Below, piece after piece: positions 7,654 to 15,449 of a stretch of 31,571 nucleotides of DNA (positions are counted from its first letter, which is position 1; each line of letters opens with the position of its first letter). The translations under genes and the position numbers were made by a program. The DNA comes from Gallionellaceae bacterium (GTDB lineage: Bacteria; Pseudomonadota; Gammaproteobacteria; Burkholderiales; Gallionellaceae): positions 26,164 through 57,734 of the forward strand of contig DMCN01000089.1 in assembly GCA_003445795.1 (NCBI GenBank), in the 5' to 3' direction. Under the pieces are notes generated by a model. That model was not told the DNA's origin and ran no database searches. It was given only the letters and a program-made list of their open reading frames with translations.

Positions 7654-8329
7654 CGAGATCTCCTACGGCATCGCTTTCATGACCGGCATCCTCGGCACCG
7701 GTCATTGTCTCGGCATGTGCGGCGGGCTGGTGTCGGGTTTCTTCATGCGTCAGGGCAACAGGAACATCGCGCCCTATGTTGCCTACCATGCGGGCAGGGT
7801 CGGCGTGTATGTGCTGATCGGACTGGTCGCGGCGACATTGGGCGCGGTGCTAGTGCAGACAGGGATCTTCGGCAAGGCGCAAGGCATCCTGCAGATTGTC
7901 GCCGGACTGGTGGTCATCCTGCTCGGCTTCGACATGCTGGGCGTGTTGCCGGTCAGCAACACGCTGCACTTCGCGCCGGTGTCCTGGGTCATCGGCCGCT
8001 TTGCCGCCGCCACCCGGCGCGGGCCGGTGAAGGGTGCCTTCATGGCCGGCGCATTCAACGGACTCATGCCCTGCGCGATGGTGATGGCGATGGCGGTGCA
8101 AGCCACCACCGCGCCCGGCCCGCTGCAGGGCGGTCTGCTGCTGCTGGCTTTCGGCGCGGGCACGCTGCCGTCCATGCTCGCGGCCAGTTTTCTGTTTGCC
8201 AGACTGGGCCTTAAGACACGCGGCTGGCTTTTGCGCGGCGCGGCGCTGTTCGTCATCGTGCTGGGCCTCTCCACGCTGTGGCAGGGGCTGGCCTATTACA
8301 ACGTGATGCGCAACCTGGCGAACTGGTGA
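7640..8329 (+). CDS. SafE/COG2836-type membrane protein (sulfite exporter TauE/SafE family)
   Basis: A 229-residue inner-membrane protein with six or so helices. The N-terminal motif GTGHCLGMCGGLVSGF (about residues 18-33) is the signature of the COG2836 group, whose members are often found beside cytochrome-oxidase or copper-assembly genes. A matching second half has FMAGAFNGLMPCAMV, with another possible metal-binding Cys. I chose ATG 7640 (MQHANEISYGIAF) rather than the in-frame ATG at 7553, which lies well inside the preceding gene. The overlap of 14 bases with the TlpA-like gene implies coupling. Transport of a metal, thiol or reductant is likely; the substrate is not determinable here. 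Confidence 0.88.
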   Translation: MQHANEISYGIAFMTGILGTGHCLGMCGGLVSGFFMRQGNRNIAPYVAYHAGRVGVYVLIGLVAATLGAVLVQTGIFGKAQGILQIVAGLVVILLGFDMLGVLPVSNTLHFAPVSWVIGRFAAATRRGPVKGAFMAGAFNGLMPCAMVMAMAVQATTAPGPLQGGLLLLAFGAGTLPSMLAASFLFARLGLKTRGWLLRGAALFVIVLGLSTLWQGLAYYNVMRNLANW

Positions 8330-8422
8330 AGCAGTATCAGATAACTACAAAGAGGAAGCAATCGGGAGAATGCAGCACTGGAATCACACGCTTTGCATCT
8401 TTAACTTGAAAAGGAGAACCAC

Positions 8423-9022
8423 ATGAATCGTCGCGATCTGCTGAAACTTTCCGTTGCCGCTGTCGGCCTCGTCGCCTTGCCTTCGCAAGCTGCCGAATCC
8501 TGCGCGGGCGATGGCACCCCGGCCCAGTTCGTGCCGAAGAAAGCACCCGATGCCAAGGCATTCGAGAACGACATCGAGAAATATGCCAAGTGCCCGTACT
8601 GCGGCATGGACCGCAAGCAGTACCACCACTCGCGCATGGTCGTGCATTACAGCGACGACATCGCCGACGGCACCTGTTCTATTCACTGCGCCGCGATCAG
8701 CCTGTCGCTCAACGTCGACCGCGAGCCGAAGGCGATCTACGTCGGCGATAACGCCTCCGCAGCCGAGATCAAACCGCTGGTCGAAGTGGGCAAGGCCAGC
8801 TTCCTGATCGGCAGTTCGATCAAGGGCGTGATGACCAAGCGCAGCAAGGTCGCCTACAGCGACGAGGCGGCACTCAAGGCATCGCAGGCCACCAACGGCG
8901 GCGAACCGGGTAATTTCGATGCGGCATTGCTGGCGGCCTACACCGACATGGCGCAGGACGTGTCGATGATCCGCAAGAACCGCGAAGAGCGGCGCAAGAA
9001 GATGATGATGAAGCCGAGCTGA
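8423..9022 (+). CDS. NosL-like protein with Tat-type signal
   Basis: A 199-residue exported protein. The N-terminus MNRRDLLKLSVAAVGLVAL looks like a twin-arginine or Sec signal. The NosL-type site is KCPYCGMDRKQ (C57, C60, M62), followed by H68/H69 and then C85-S-I-H88-C89. NosL proteins bind Cu(I) and help mature the Cu(Z) site of nitrous oxide reductase. No nosZ is seen in the window, so the client is unknown. A good ribosome-binding site (AAAAGGAG) precedes the ATG, and a 93-base gap separates it from the SafE-like gene, so it may have its own promoter. The C-terminus is rich in Arg, Lys and Met. Confidence 0.85.
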   Translation: MNRRDLLKLSVAAVGLVALPSQAAESCAGDGTPAQFVPKKAPDAKAFENDIEKYAKCPYCGMDRKQYHHSRMVVHYSDDIADGTCSIHCAAISLSLNVDREPKAIYVGDNASAAEIKPLVEVGKASFLIGSSIKGVMTKRSKVAYSDEAALKASQATNGGEPGNFDAALLAAYTDMAQDVSMIRKNREERRKKMMMKPS

Positions 9023-9023
9023 G

Positions 9024-9518
9024 ATGAATCAGCTTAAACGACTCGTCATCCTGTCGTTCCTCACTCTATGGGCGGCATTCGCTGCCGCCCAGGAGGGTGT
9101 TGTCGTGCCCAAGCCGGGAGCAAAAGATCTGTGCCCGGTGTGCGGCATGCTGGTCTCGAAATATCCCAACTGGGTCGCCGTGGTGAAATACCGCGACGGT
9201 CACGCGCATTTTTTCGACGGCGCCAAGGACATGTTCAAGTATCTGCACGACTTGCCCAAATATGCGCCCGGTCACCGCAAGGAAACTATCGCGGGGATTC
9301 ATGTCACCGAATTCTATGGCCTGAGCAAGATCGATGCGCGCAAGGCGTTCTATGTCATCGGCTCCGATGTGCTTGGCCCGATGGGGCACGAGTTCGTGCC
9401 GCTGGAGACGCGCACAGATGCCGAGGAATTTCTGAAGGACCACAAAGGTAAGCAGATCCTGACTTTCGAACAGGTCAGCGCCGCGCTCGTCACGCAGGTT
9501 GACGACGGCAAGTTCTGA
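9024..9518 (+). CDS. NosL-family copper-binding protein
   Basis: A 164-residue protein with a Sec signal peptide (LVILSFLTLWAAFAAAQ) and the NosL core LCPVCGMLVSKYPNW (C37, C40, M42), followed by AVVKYRDGHAHFFDGAKDMFKY and IDARKAFYVIGSDVLGPMGHEFVP, all typical of NosL. Unlike many NosL proteins there is no lipobox Cys, so it is predicted to be soluble in the periplasm. It begins one base after the preceding NosL-like gene and forms a tandem pair with it. Copper delivery to a periplasmic enzyme is the expected function; no N2O reductase gene is present nearby. Confidence 0.9.
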   Translation: MNQLKRLVILSFLTLWAAFAAAQEGVVVPKPGAKDLCPVCGMLVSKYPNWVAVVKYRDGHAHFFDGAKDMFKYLHDLPKYAPGHRKETIAGIHVTEFYGLSKIDARKAFYVIGSDVLGPMGHEFVPLETRTDAEEFLKDHKGKQILTFEQVSAALVTQVDDGKF

Positions 9519-9585
9519 AAGTTGGCGGGGCGGAAATGGCTTTGTATCGTGGCTGCGGTATCCGACAGTCCGGGTGACAGAGTCC

Positions 9586-9691
9586 TGTCGCAATCGCTAC
9601 AAAACTGCCACTCCCGGCCCCCCCTCCCGAAGCGTAACTCACCGTCATCACAGGCATTTTCCCCGCATCACCATTTTGGCACGGTGGTTGC
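9586..9691 (+). promoter_or_regulatory. NifA-binding UAS and sigma54 -24/-12 promoter for the LRV-protein gene
   Basis: A perfect NifA upstream activator sequence TGT-N10-ACA occupies 9586-9601 (TGTCGCAATCGCTACA). A textbook sigma54 element TGGCACGGTGGTTGC lies at 9677-9691. The predicted start is near 9703, which puts the activator site about 110 bases upstream, a normal distance for NifA. The predicted leader before ATG 9741 is about 38 bases. Confidence 0.88.
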
Positions 9692-9740
9692 TCATCATTC
9701 TCCCGGGTTCATTGCGGAGTCATCTTTGAAGGTCCTGAAC

Positions 9741-10508
9741 ATGTCGGAACATCATTCCGGGGTCTCGCCTTTGGTGGAGGTCGCGCTGGCCGATTGCTCG
9801 GTTTGTCCGCATCGCGCATTACTGGCCGAGGCGCGCTGTGTGCCGGGCGATATCTGTGTCACCGCACAGAGCGGGCGGCAGATCGACCGTTTTTTGCGGC
9901 GCAACCCGCAGTTCGCCGAGGGTTATCTGCACGATCATTTCTGGGAGCGCCGCGCCATCGCCGCGCGCTATGCCCCGCTGGAGGTCGTGCGACAATTGCC
10001 GCGCGATGCGGACGAAGTGGTGCGGCGCGTGGTGGTGAGCCGTGTGCCTGTTGATGAACTGGACGCTTACCTGCACGATAGCGACCGCGAGGTGCGCATG
10101 ACGGCGGCGAACCGCTTGGCGCCGGAAAGATTGAACGCGCTGTTGGCCGACGTGGATTATCTGGTGCGCCTGCAAGTCGCCAAGCGCCTGCCGCACGGGC
10201 AGTTGCGGAACATGGCCGGCGACGAGGATCGCGAAGTGCGCAAGGAAGTGGCGCGGCGGCTGCCGTCCTTTGCCTTGGGCATGATGCTGAAAGACAGCGA
10301 CGCGGAAGTGCGTCGCATCGTCGCGCAGCGCTGTTTGCCGGACGATGCGGCAAAACTGCTCGCGGACGACGACTGGCTGGTGCGTCTGGAAGCGGTGCAG
10401 CGCGCACCGTTGGAAGTCATCGCCGAGATGGTGGACGACGCAGAACCGGATGTGCGCGCCGCCGTGCGCGAACGCTTGAATGATTTTTTGCTGGGAGATG
10501 AGCAATGA
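9741..10508 (+). CDS. 4Fe-4S leucine-rich-variant (LRV) repeat protein, nif-associated
   Basis: A 255-residue protein. The N-terminal Cys cluster C19-x2-C22-x10-C33-x5-C39 (DCSVCPHRALL...CVPGDIC) matches the 4Fe-4S domain of the Azotobacter vinelandii LRV protein. The rest is a chain of about eight 24-residue LRV repeats, visible as recurring (V/I)RR-VAxRxP-xxxLxxLLxDxDxxVR. I chose ATG 9741 because it follows the sigma54 start closely; the in-frame ATG at 9522 lies upstream of that promoter. LRV proteins occur in nif regions, but their exact role (possibly protein-protein contact in cofactor assembly) is not settled. The next gene overlaps by four bases. Confidence 0.92.
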   Translation: MSEHHSGVSPLVEVALADCSVCPHRALLAEARCVPGDICVTAQSGRQIDRFLRRNPQFAEGYLHDHFWERRAIAARYAPLEVVRQLPRDADEVVRRVVVSRVPVDELDAYLHDSDREVRMTAANRLAPERLNALLADVDYLVRLQVAKRLPHGQLRNMAGDEDREVRKEVARRLPSFALGMMLKDSDAEVRRIVAQRCLPDDAAKLLADDDWLVRLEAVQRAPLEVIAEMVDDAEPDVRAAVRERLNDFLLGDEQ

Positions 10509-11470
10509 GTATCCACACACCCGATGAAAAGATGTTGCGCAAACTGGCGGAAGAGACGGAAGCCATTCCGCCGCGTCCGCATCATGCCGCTTTGCTGGAA
10601 ACGGCCAACCGCATCTGCACCGACTGCAATTTCCGCTATGCGCTGAACCGCGGCGGCTGGTACCGGCCCGGCGGCGTTATCAAGGCCGATGGCAAGCGCT
10701 TCGCGGACAGCCTCGAAGCGTGGGCGAAGGCCAGCCTGGAAGCCTGCGGCGGCGACATGAACGAACTCATCGAACGCTATGCGGACAGCGACCTGCAAGT
10801 CACGCGCCATTCGGGATGCACCCATTATTTCGTCGCGTCCTACGGCCCCAACGCGGCGGATTTCCTGCAGATGGAAGTGGAAGAGTTGCAGGAGGTGCTC
10901 GATCGCAAACTGTTCGACGCCGACAATCTGCCCGATGATCTGCAGGAACTCGTCGAACCCCTGAGCCCGCTGGAGCTGGAAGCCCAGCCCGTCAGCGCGC
11001 CGCGCTACCAGTTCCGCCGCATGCTCGACATGCGCCAGACTCTCGCCAAAGTGACGACGGCCGATGGACGCGATGCCGGCTTGCCGCGTCTGCTCGCCGA
11101 GTGGTCGCATAGCAGCGCCGCCTCGCGCGGTCACTTCAGCGACCACTGGATCGTCGCCCTGCGCGAGCATCAGGACCGTTATCGCAATCCCGTCGTCTCC
11201 GCCTCGCTGGTGTCGCGCAAGGCGCGCACACTCAAGCCGTTCCAGTGGAACGTCGAACTGTCGGGTGTGGAGATGTTGAATCAGTTGCAGGCTTTCGACC
11301 GCGCGGCGGGCTATCCCTCTGCCTGGTATTTCCATCTGGTCGCCGGAACATTCACCCCGCCCAAGGTCGCCTATGCTGTCGCACGCGATCTGGAAGCGGG
11401 GTTCAGTTATCTGCCGGAAACCGAAGCGGCGCTGGTGAAGAGCTGGGTGGCTGCGCCGTATTCCGTCTGA
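10505..11470 (+). CDS. Unknown protein coupled to the LRV gene (nif region)
   Basis: A 321-residue soluble protein that I do not recognise. There is no signal peptide or membrane segment. Cys residues occur as ICTDCNFRY (C-x2-C near residue 41), one in ACGGD and one in SGCTHYF, which could hold a metal or cluster; this is only a suggestion. The C-terminal third is rich in aromatic residues (PSAWYFHLVAGTFTPP). Its start overlaps the LRV gene by four bases (ATGA), so both are read from the NifA/sigma54 promoter at 9677 and are probably produced under nitrogen-fixing conditions. The strict coupling to the LRV iron-sulfur protein suggests a shared function. Confidence 0.85.
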   Translation: MSIHTPDEKMLRKLAEETEAIPPRPHHAALLETANRICTDCNFRYALNRGGWYRPGGVIKADGKRFADSLEAWAKASLEACGGDMNELIERYADSDLQVTRHSGCTHYFVASYGPNAADFLQMEVEELQEVLDRKLFDADNLPDDLQELVEPLSPLELEAQPVSAPRYQFRRMLDMRQTLAKVTTADGRDAGLPRLLAEWSHSSAASRGHFSDHWIVALREHQDRYRNPVVSASLVSRKARTLKPFQWNVELSGVEMLNQLQAFDRAAGYPSAWYFHLVAGTFTPPKVAYAVARDLEAGFSYLPETEAALVKSWVAAPYSV

Positions 11471-11501
11471 GTTTTCGTGCGGCGCATACTCTGACGCGCA
11501 A

Positions 11502-11984
11502 CTACCGCTTGGCGAAAAGTGCGTCGTAAGCTGCGGGCGAGAATCCCTGGACGCTTTGCCCAGCGGCGATGAGTAAGGGCACGCCGCCACCTCCGCCGGC
11601 CTCGGCGAATGCAGTCATTCCGCTACGGGTATCGATATCGATCTCCTGGAAAGCGATGCCCTTGCCCGAAAGATAGGCTTTGGCCTGCTTGCAGTAACCG
11701 CACCAGGCTGCCGTGAACAAGACGACCGAGTTTGTCCGTGCGGGTGCAGACGTTTTATTTTTGCGCAGCTGTTCGACATAGGAATAGGTCGCAGCGGGCA
11801 GCGCGGTGTTTGGCAGGCTCTCCGACCTTAGTGTCTTCTCTACCCGATCTTCCGCCGGGGGTTTGTCGCTGTATGTGATCCGCCCGTCCTTTCCGACGGA
11901 TTTGTACAAGGTACCCGCCGCAGCGGGTGTCGCTGCCAGCACTCCGTAAAGCAGGAACATCGCGACGATATTCATTTGTTTCAT
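11502..11984 (-). CDS. DUF4124-glutaredoxin fusion, exported
   Basis: A 160-residue protein with a signal peptide (MNIVAMFLLYGVLAATPAAAG), then a DUF4124 domain (TLYKSVGKDGRITYSDKPP), a short linker and a glutaredoxin domain with the CxxC active site in FTAAWCGYCKQAKAYL. The cis-proline region is GGGVPLLI. DUF4124-glutaredoxin proteins are periplasmic thiol-redox proteins of many beta-proteobacteria. I chose ATG 11984 (MKQMNIV) since the upstream in-frame extension overlaps the preceding minus-strand gene and lacks signal-peptide character. It converges with the gene ending at 11470, with only 31 bases between. Whether it belongs to nif function is doubtful. Confidence 0.88.
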   Translation of the reverse strand: MKQMNIVAMFLLYGVLAATPAAAGTLYKSVGKDGRITYSDKPPAEDRVEKTLRSESLPNTALPAATYSYVEQLRKNKTSAPARTNSVVLFTAAWCGYCKQAKAYLSGKGIAFQEIDIDTRSGMTAFAEAGGGGGVPLLIAAGQSVQGFSPAAYDALFAKR

Positions 11985-12015
11985 GTGTGGCCAAGTGCCG
12001 TTGCAGTGAACGCTG

Positions 12016-12432
12016 TTATCGCAACTCTTCGTAATGGCGTTCCATGAGCTCCAGTGCGGCGGCAAGCCGCTTGGGCATCAGGGTGCGCGCCATGGCGAAC
12101 TCGGGTGAGGTCTCGCCGTAGAAAAGATTCGTCAGGTAGGAGATGCCGATCGCCTCGTGCAGTTCGGTCCCGGCCGATTCCAGTATCTCGTCGACGAAAG
12201 TGAAGTGCGCGCTTGCGGTCGGCCAGTCTTTCTTCTGGATCGCCTCGCGCGTGGCCAGCTTCAGCGCGTCCACCTCGATGGGCAGCACGCCGAAATCCGC
12301 CTCGTCGATAGTTGCCGCCACTTTGGGGAAACGGGCCGCGAGATGGTCGGCAAACCGGGGGCCTGCGGCCTGACTGGAAATGGTATTGCCGTAGACAAAC
12401 CAGGTGCCGGTGCGATCTGTGTCAAATGCCAT
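12016..12432 (-). CDS. Small unknown protein divergent from nifE
   Basis: A 138-residue soluble protein of mainly helical, acidic character. I do not recognise the family with certainty. It begins MAFDTDRTGTWFVYGNTISS and has a conserved-looking helical core (ASAHFTFVDEILESAGTELHEAIGISYLTNLFYGE). ATG 12432 is preceded by GGAGG at a good spacing; longer in-frame starts (12441-12498) lie over that site. It is transcribed away from nifE and followed by the DUF4124-glutaredoxin gene 31 bases later. A TTGACA (12493-12498, minus strand) 17 bases before a weak CAGAAT may be its housekeeping promoter. Confidence 0.8.
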   Translation of the reverse strand: MAFDTDRTGTWFVYGNTISSQAAGPRFADHLAARFPKVAATIDEADFGVLPIEVDALKLATREAIQKKDWPTASAHFTFVDEILESAGTELHEAIGISYLTNLFYGETSPEFAMARTLMPKRLAAALELMERHYEELR

Positions 12433-12540
12433 AGTGACCTCCATAAGTAACAATACAAAGGGCGGGGGCATTCTGTGGCTGTAATAAATTAGTGTCAACA
12501 GGCCTGAAGGCCTATATCTATTTGTTGCATGAGTAGATCT

Positions 12541-12614
12541 TGTCGGGTTTGCTACAAGACATTCTCAAATAAATCCCATTTAAATCAAATCACTGTCTCT
12601 GGCACGGCACTTGC
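12541..12614 (+). promoter_or_regulatory. NifA-binding UAS and sigma54 -24/-12 promoter for nifE operon
   Basis: TGT-N10-ACA, a perfect NifA site, is at 12541-12556 (TGTCGGGTTTGCTACA). The sigma54 element TGGCACGGCACTTGC is at 12600-12614, with all consensus positions present. The start is predicted near 12626, about 24 bases before the nifE ATG, and the activator centre is about 77 bases upstream of it. This controls the long nifENX gene string. Confidence 0.92.
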
Positions 12615-12649
12615 GAATACAAGGGCGTCAATCATTGTGAGCCATTGCC

Positions 12650-14056
12650 ATGCAAGCCAAGGACATCGCCGAACTGCTGAACGAACCGGCCTGCGCGCAT
12701 AACAAGAAGGAGAAATCCGGTTGTGCGCGACCCAAGCCCGGGGCGACCGCGGGCGGCTGCTCATTCGACGGCGCGCAGATCGCGCTGTTGCCCATCGCCG
12801 ACGTGGCACATATCGTCCACGGCCCCATCGCCTGCGCGGGCAGTTCCTGGGACAACCGCGGCACTCGCTCTTCCGGCCCGACCCTGTACCGCATCGGCAT
12901 GACCACCGACCTCACCGAGCAGGACGTCATCATGGGGCGCGGCGAAAAGCGCCTGTTCCATGCCATCAAGCAGGCGGTCGATTCTTATTCCCCCAAAGCT
13001 GTGTTCGTCTACAACACCTGCGTACCCGCGCTGACCGGCGACGACATCGGTGCGGTGTGCAAGGCTGCCGCCGAGAAGACCGGCGTGCCGGTGGTGCCGG
13101 TGGATTGTGCCGGTTTCTACGGCACCAAGAATCTGGGCAACCGCATCGCCGGCGAGGCGATGTTCAAATATGTAGTGGGCACGGGCGAGCCTTTGCCGGT
13201 GCCTGCCGAACTGCAACGCCCCGGCATCACCGTGCACGACGTCAACCTCATCGGCGAATACAACATCGCGGGCGAATTCTGGAACGTGGCACCGCTGTTC
13301 GACGAGCTGGGCCTGCGCATCCTGTGCACGCTGTCCGGCGATGCGCGTTTCCACGAAGTGCAGACCATGCACCGTGCCGAAGCCAGCATGGTGGTATGCG
13401 CCAAGGCATTGCTCAACATCGCGCGCAAACTGCAAACCGATCACAAGGTGCCGTTCTTCGAAGGCAGCTTCTACGGCGTGACCGATACATCGAATGCCTT
13501 CCGGGATTTTGCCAAGCTGCTGAATGACCCCTCGCTGACCGAGCGCACTGAAGCGATGATTGCGCGCGAAGAAGCCAAGATCAACGCAGAGCTAGACCCT
13601 TGGCGCGAACGTCTGCGCGGCAAGCGCGTGCTGCTCTACACCGGCGGCGTGAAGTCATGGTCCATCGTTTCCGCCCTGCAGGACCTGGGCATGGACGTGG
13701 TCGCCACCGGCACCAGCAAATCCACCGAAGAAGACAAAGCTCGCATCCGCGAGATCATGGGCGACAAGACCAAGATGATCACCGACGGCAGTCCCAAGGC
13801 GCTGCTCGGTGTGGTCAAGGAATATCAGGCCGACATCCTCATTGCCGGCGGCCGCAACATGTACACCGCGCTCAAGGCGCGCATCCCTTTCCTCGATATC
13901 AACCAGGAGCGCGAATTCGGTTACGAGGGTTACAGCGGCATGGTCGAGCTGGCACGCCAGCTCGCTCTGACCATCCAGAGCCCGGTGTGGTCGGCGGTGC
14001 GCAAACCGTCGCCGTGGGCGAAGACATCGGTGCCTGGCATCGAATTGGGAGCATGA
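12650..14056 (+). CDS. nifE: Nitrogenase FeMo-cofactor scaffold subunit NifE
   Basis: A 468-residue protein homologous to the nitrogenase alpha subunit. With NifN it forms the scaffold on which the NifB-made 8Fe core receives Mo and homocitrate. The cluster-ligand cysteines fall at the same numbers as in Azotobacter NifE: C37 (GGCSFDGA), C62 (IACAGSS) and C124 (YNTCVPA). Other family marks are GPTLYRIGMTTDLTEQDVIMGRGEKRL and the C-terminal RIPFLDINQEREFGYEGYSG. The length is normal. It is the first gene of its operon, directly behind the sigma54 promoter; the ribosome-binding site is weak (GTGAG). One base separates it from nifN. Confidence 0.97.
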   Translation: MQAKDIAELLNEPACAHNKKEKSGCARPKPGATAGGCSFDGAQIALLPIADVAHIVHGPIACAGSSWDNRGTRSSGPTLYRIGMTTDLTEQDVIMGRGEKRLFHAIKQAVDSYSPKAVFVYNTCVPALTGDDIGAVCKAAAEKTGVPVVPVDCAGFYGTKNLGNRIAGEAMFKYVVGTGEPLPVPAELQRPGITVHDVNLIGEYNIAGEFWNVAPLFDELGLRILCTLSGDARFHEVQTMHRAEASMVVCAKALLNIARKLQTDHKVPFFEGSFYGVTDTSNAFRDFAKLLNDPSLTERTEAMIAREEAKINAELDPWRERLRGKRVLLYTGGVKSWSIVSALQDLGMDVVATGTSKSTEEDKARIREIMGDKTKMITDGSPKALLGVVKEYQADILIAGGRNMYTALKARIPFLDINQEREFGYEGYSGMVELARQLALTIQSPVWSAVRKPSPWAKTSVPGIELGA

Positions 14057-14057
14057 C

Positions 14058-15449
14058 ATGGCCGAGATCCTGAAACGCAACAAAGCGCTCGCGGTGAATC
14101 CGCTCAAGGCCAGCCAGCCGGTCGGCGCATCGCTCGCTTTCCTCGGCATCAACAAAGCCATCCCGATGCTGCACGGTTCGCAGGGTTGCACCGCGTTCGG
14201 CAAGGTGTTCTTCGTGCGCCACTTCCGCGAGCCCATTCCCTTGCAGACCACCGCGATGGACCAGGTCTCCACGGTGATGAGTGCGGATGAGAACGTCATC
14301 CTCGGTTTGAAGGCGGTTTGCGAAAAGAGCAAACCCGCGCTCATCGGTCTGCCGACCACGGGTCTGTCCGAAACGCAGGGCACCGACATCAAACGTTTGG
14401 TGAAGGATTTCTACGCCGCGCATCCCGAGTTCGCCCACATCCCCGTGGTGCCGGTGAACACGCCCGATTTCACCGGCTGCCTGGAAAGCGGTTACGCGCT
14501 GGCGGTGAAGGCGACGCTGGAAGTGATGCTGCCGCAAAAGAGCAACGAAGTCGGCAAGCGCAAAAAACAGGTCAACGTGCTGGCCGGTTCCTTCCTCACG
14601 CCCGGCGATGTCGAACACATCAAGGAACTCATTGAAGCTTTCGGCCTGCGTCCGCTGGTATTGCCGGACATCGGTGATTCACTCGACGGTCACCTTACCG
14701 AGATGGAGAGTTCTCCGCTCACCGTGGGCGGTACACCGGTCAGTGACATCGCCAGCATGGGTGAATCCATCGCCACGCTGGTGCTGGGCAACTCCATGTA
14801 CGACGCGGCAGATTTCCTCAAGGCGCAGACCTCGGTGCCGGACTTCCGCTTTGACAGTCTGATGGGGCTGGAAGCGGTGGATGCCTTCGTTTCCGCATTG
14901 GCCGAGATCAGTGCCAAGCCCGTGCCGGAAAAGATCGAGCGCCAGCGCGCGCAGTTGCAGGACGCGATGGTGGACAGTCACTTCATGCTGGGTTTCGCGC
15001 GCATCGCCATCGCTGCCGATCCCGACATGCTCTACGGCTATGCACGGCTGGTCACCGAGATGGGTTGCGAGGTGGTTGCCGCGGTCGCACCTGCCCGCGC
15101 CAATATCTTGCAGGACGTGAATGCGGCGCAAGTCGGTATCGGCGATCTGGAAGACCTGGAGATCGCCGCCAAACGCAACGGTGCACAACTGGTCATCAGC
15201 AATTCGCACGCGGTGGAAACATCGCGCCGTCTCGGCGTGCCGCTGTTGCGCGCCGGTTTTCCGCAATACGACCTCATCGGCGGCTACCAGCGCCTGTGGG
15301 TCGGCTATCGCGGCACGCGCCAGGCGCTGTTCGATCTGGCCAACATGCTGGTCGAGCACGGTCACCATGAGCCGGAGGCTTATGTCTCCATCTATGCACA
15401 GCGGACAGGAGAAGGTCGTGCGACACCTGCGTCTGGTCAAACCCACTGA
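14058..15449 (+). CDS. nifN: Nitrogenase FeMo-cofactor scaffold subunit NifN
   Basis: A 463-residue homologue of the nitrogenase beta subunit and partner of NifE. The N-terminus has the NifN pattern KALAVNPLKASQPVGASLAF, and the cluster ligand C44 lies in HGSQGCTAFGKVFFVRHFREP, the same position as in Azotobacter. TTGLSETQGTDI and VPVNTPDFTGCLESGYA are further family motifs. Its C-terminal end overlaps the likely nifX start, implying coupling. The two genes encode an (alpha-beta)2 complex in the cytoplasm. Confidence 0.97.
   Translation: MAEILKRNKALAVNPLKASQPVGASLAFLGINKAIPMLHGSQGCTAFGKVFFVRHFREPIPLQTTAMDQVSTVMSADENVILGLKAVCEKSKPALIGLPTTGLSETQGTDIKRLVKDFYAAHPEFAHIPVVPVNTPDFTGCLESGYALAVKATLEVMLPQKSNEVGKRKKQVNVLAGSFLTPGDVEHIKELIEAFGLRPLVLPDIGDSLDGHLTEMESSPLTVGGTPVSDIASMGESIATLVLGNSMYDAADFLKAQTSVPDFRFDSLMGLEAVDAFVSALAEISAKPVPEKIERQRAQLQDAMVDSHFMLGFARIAIAADPDMLYGYARLVTEMGCEVVAAVAPARANILQDVNAAQVGIGDLEDLEIAAKRNGAQLVISNSHAVETSRRLGVPLLRAGFPQYDLIGGYQRLWVGYRGTRQALFDLANMLVEHGHHEPEAYVSIYAQRTGEGRATPASGQTH

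Noticed and set aside
10157..11590. 477-codon minus-strand open frame opposite the LRV and unknown genes
   Set aside because: It spans the end of one real gene and the whole next one, shows Arg/Ser-rich composition in its C-terminal part and no domain; it is a shadow frame.
12475..12498. Housekeeping promoter for the minus-strand gene at 12432
   Set aside because: TTGACA is good but the -10 (CAGAAT) is poor; not strong enough for a separate feature, so only mentioned in the gene entry.
12761..13444. Long minus-strand frame inside nifE
   Set aside because: Antisense to a well-conserved nifE; no family features.
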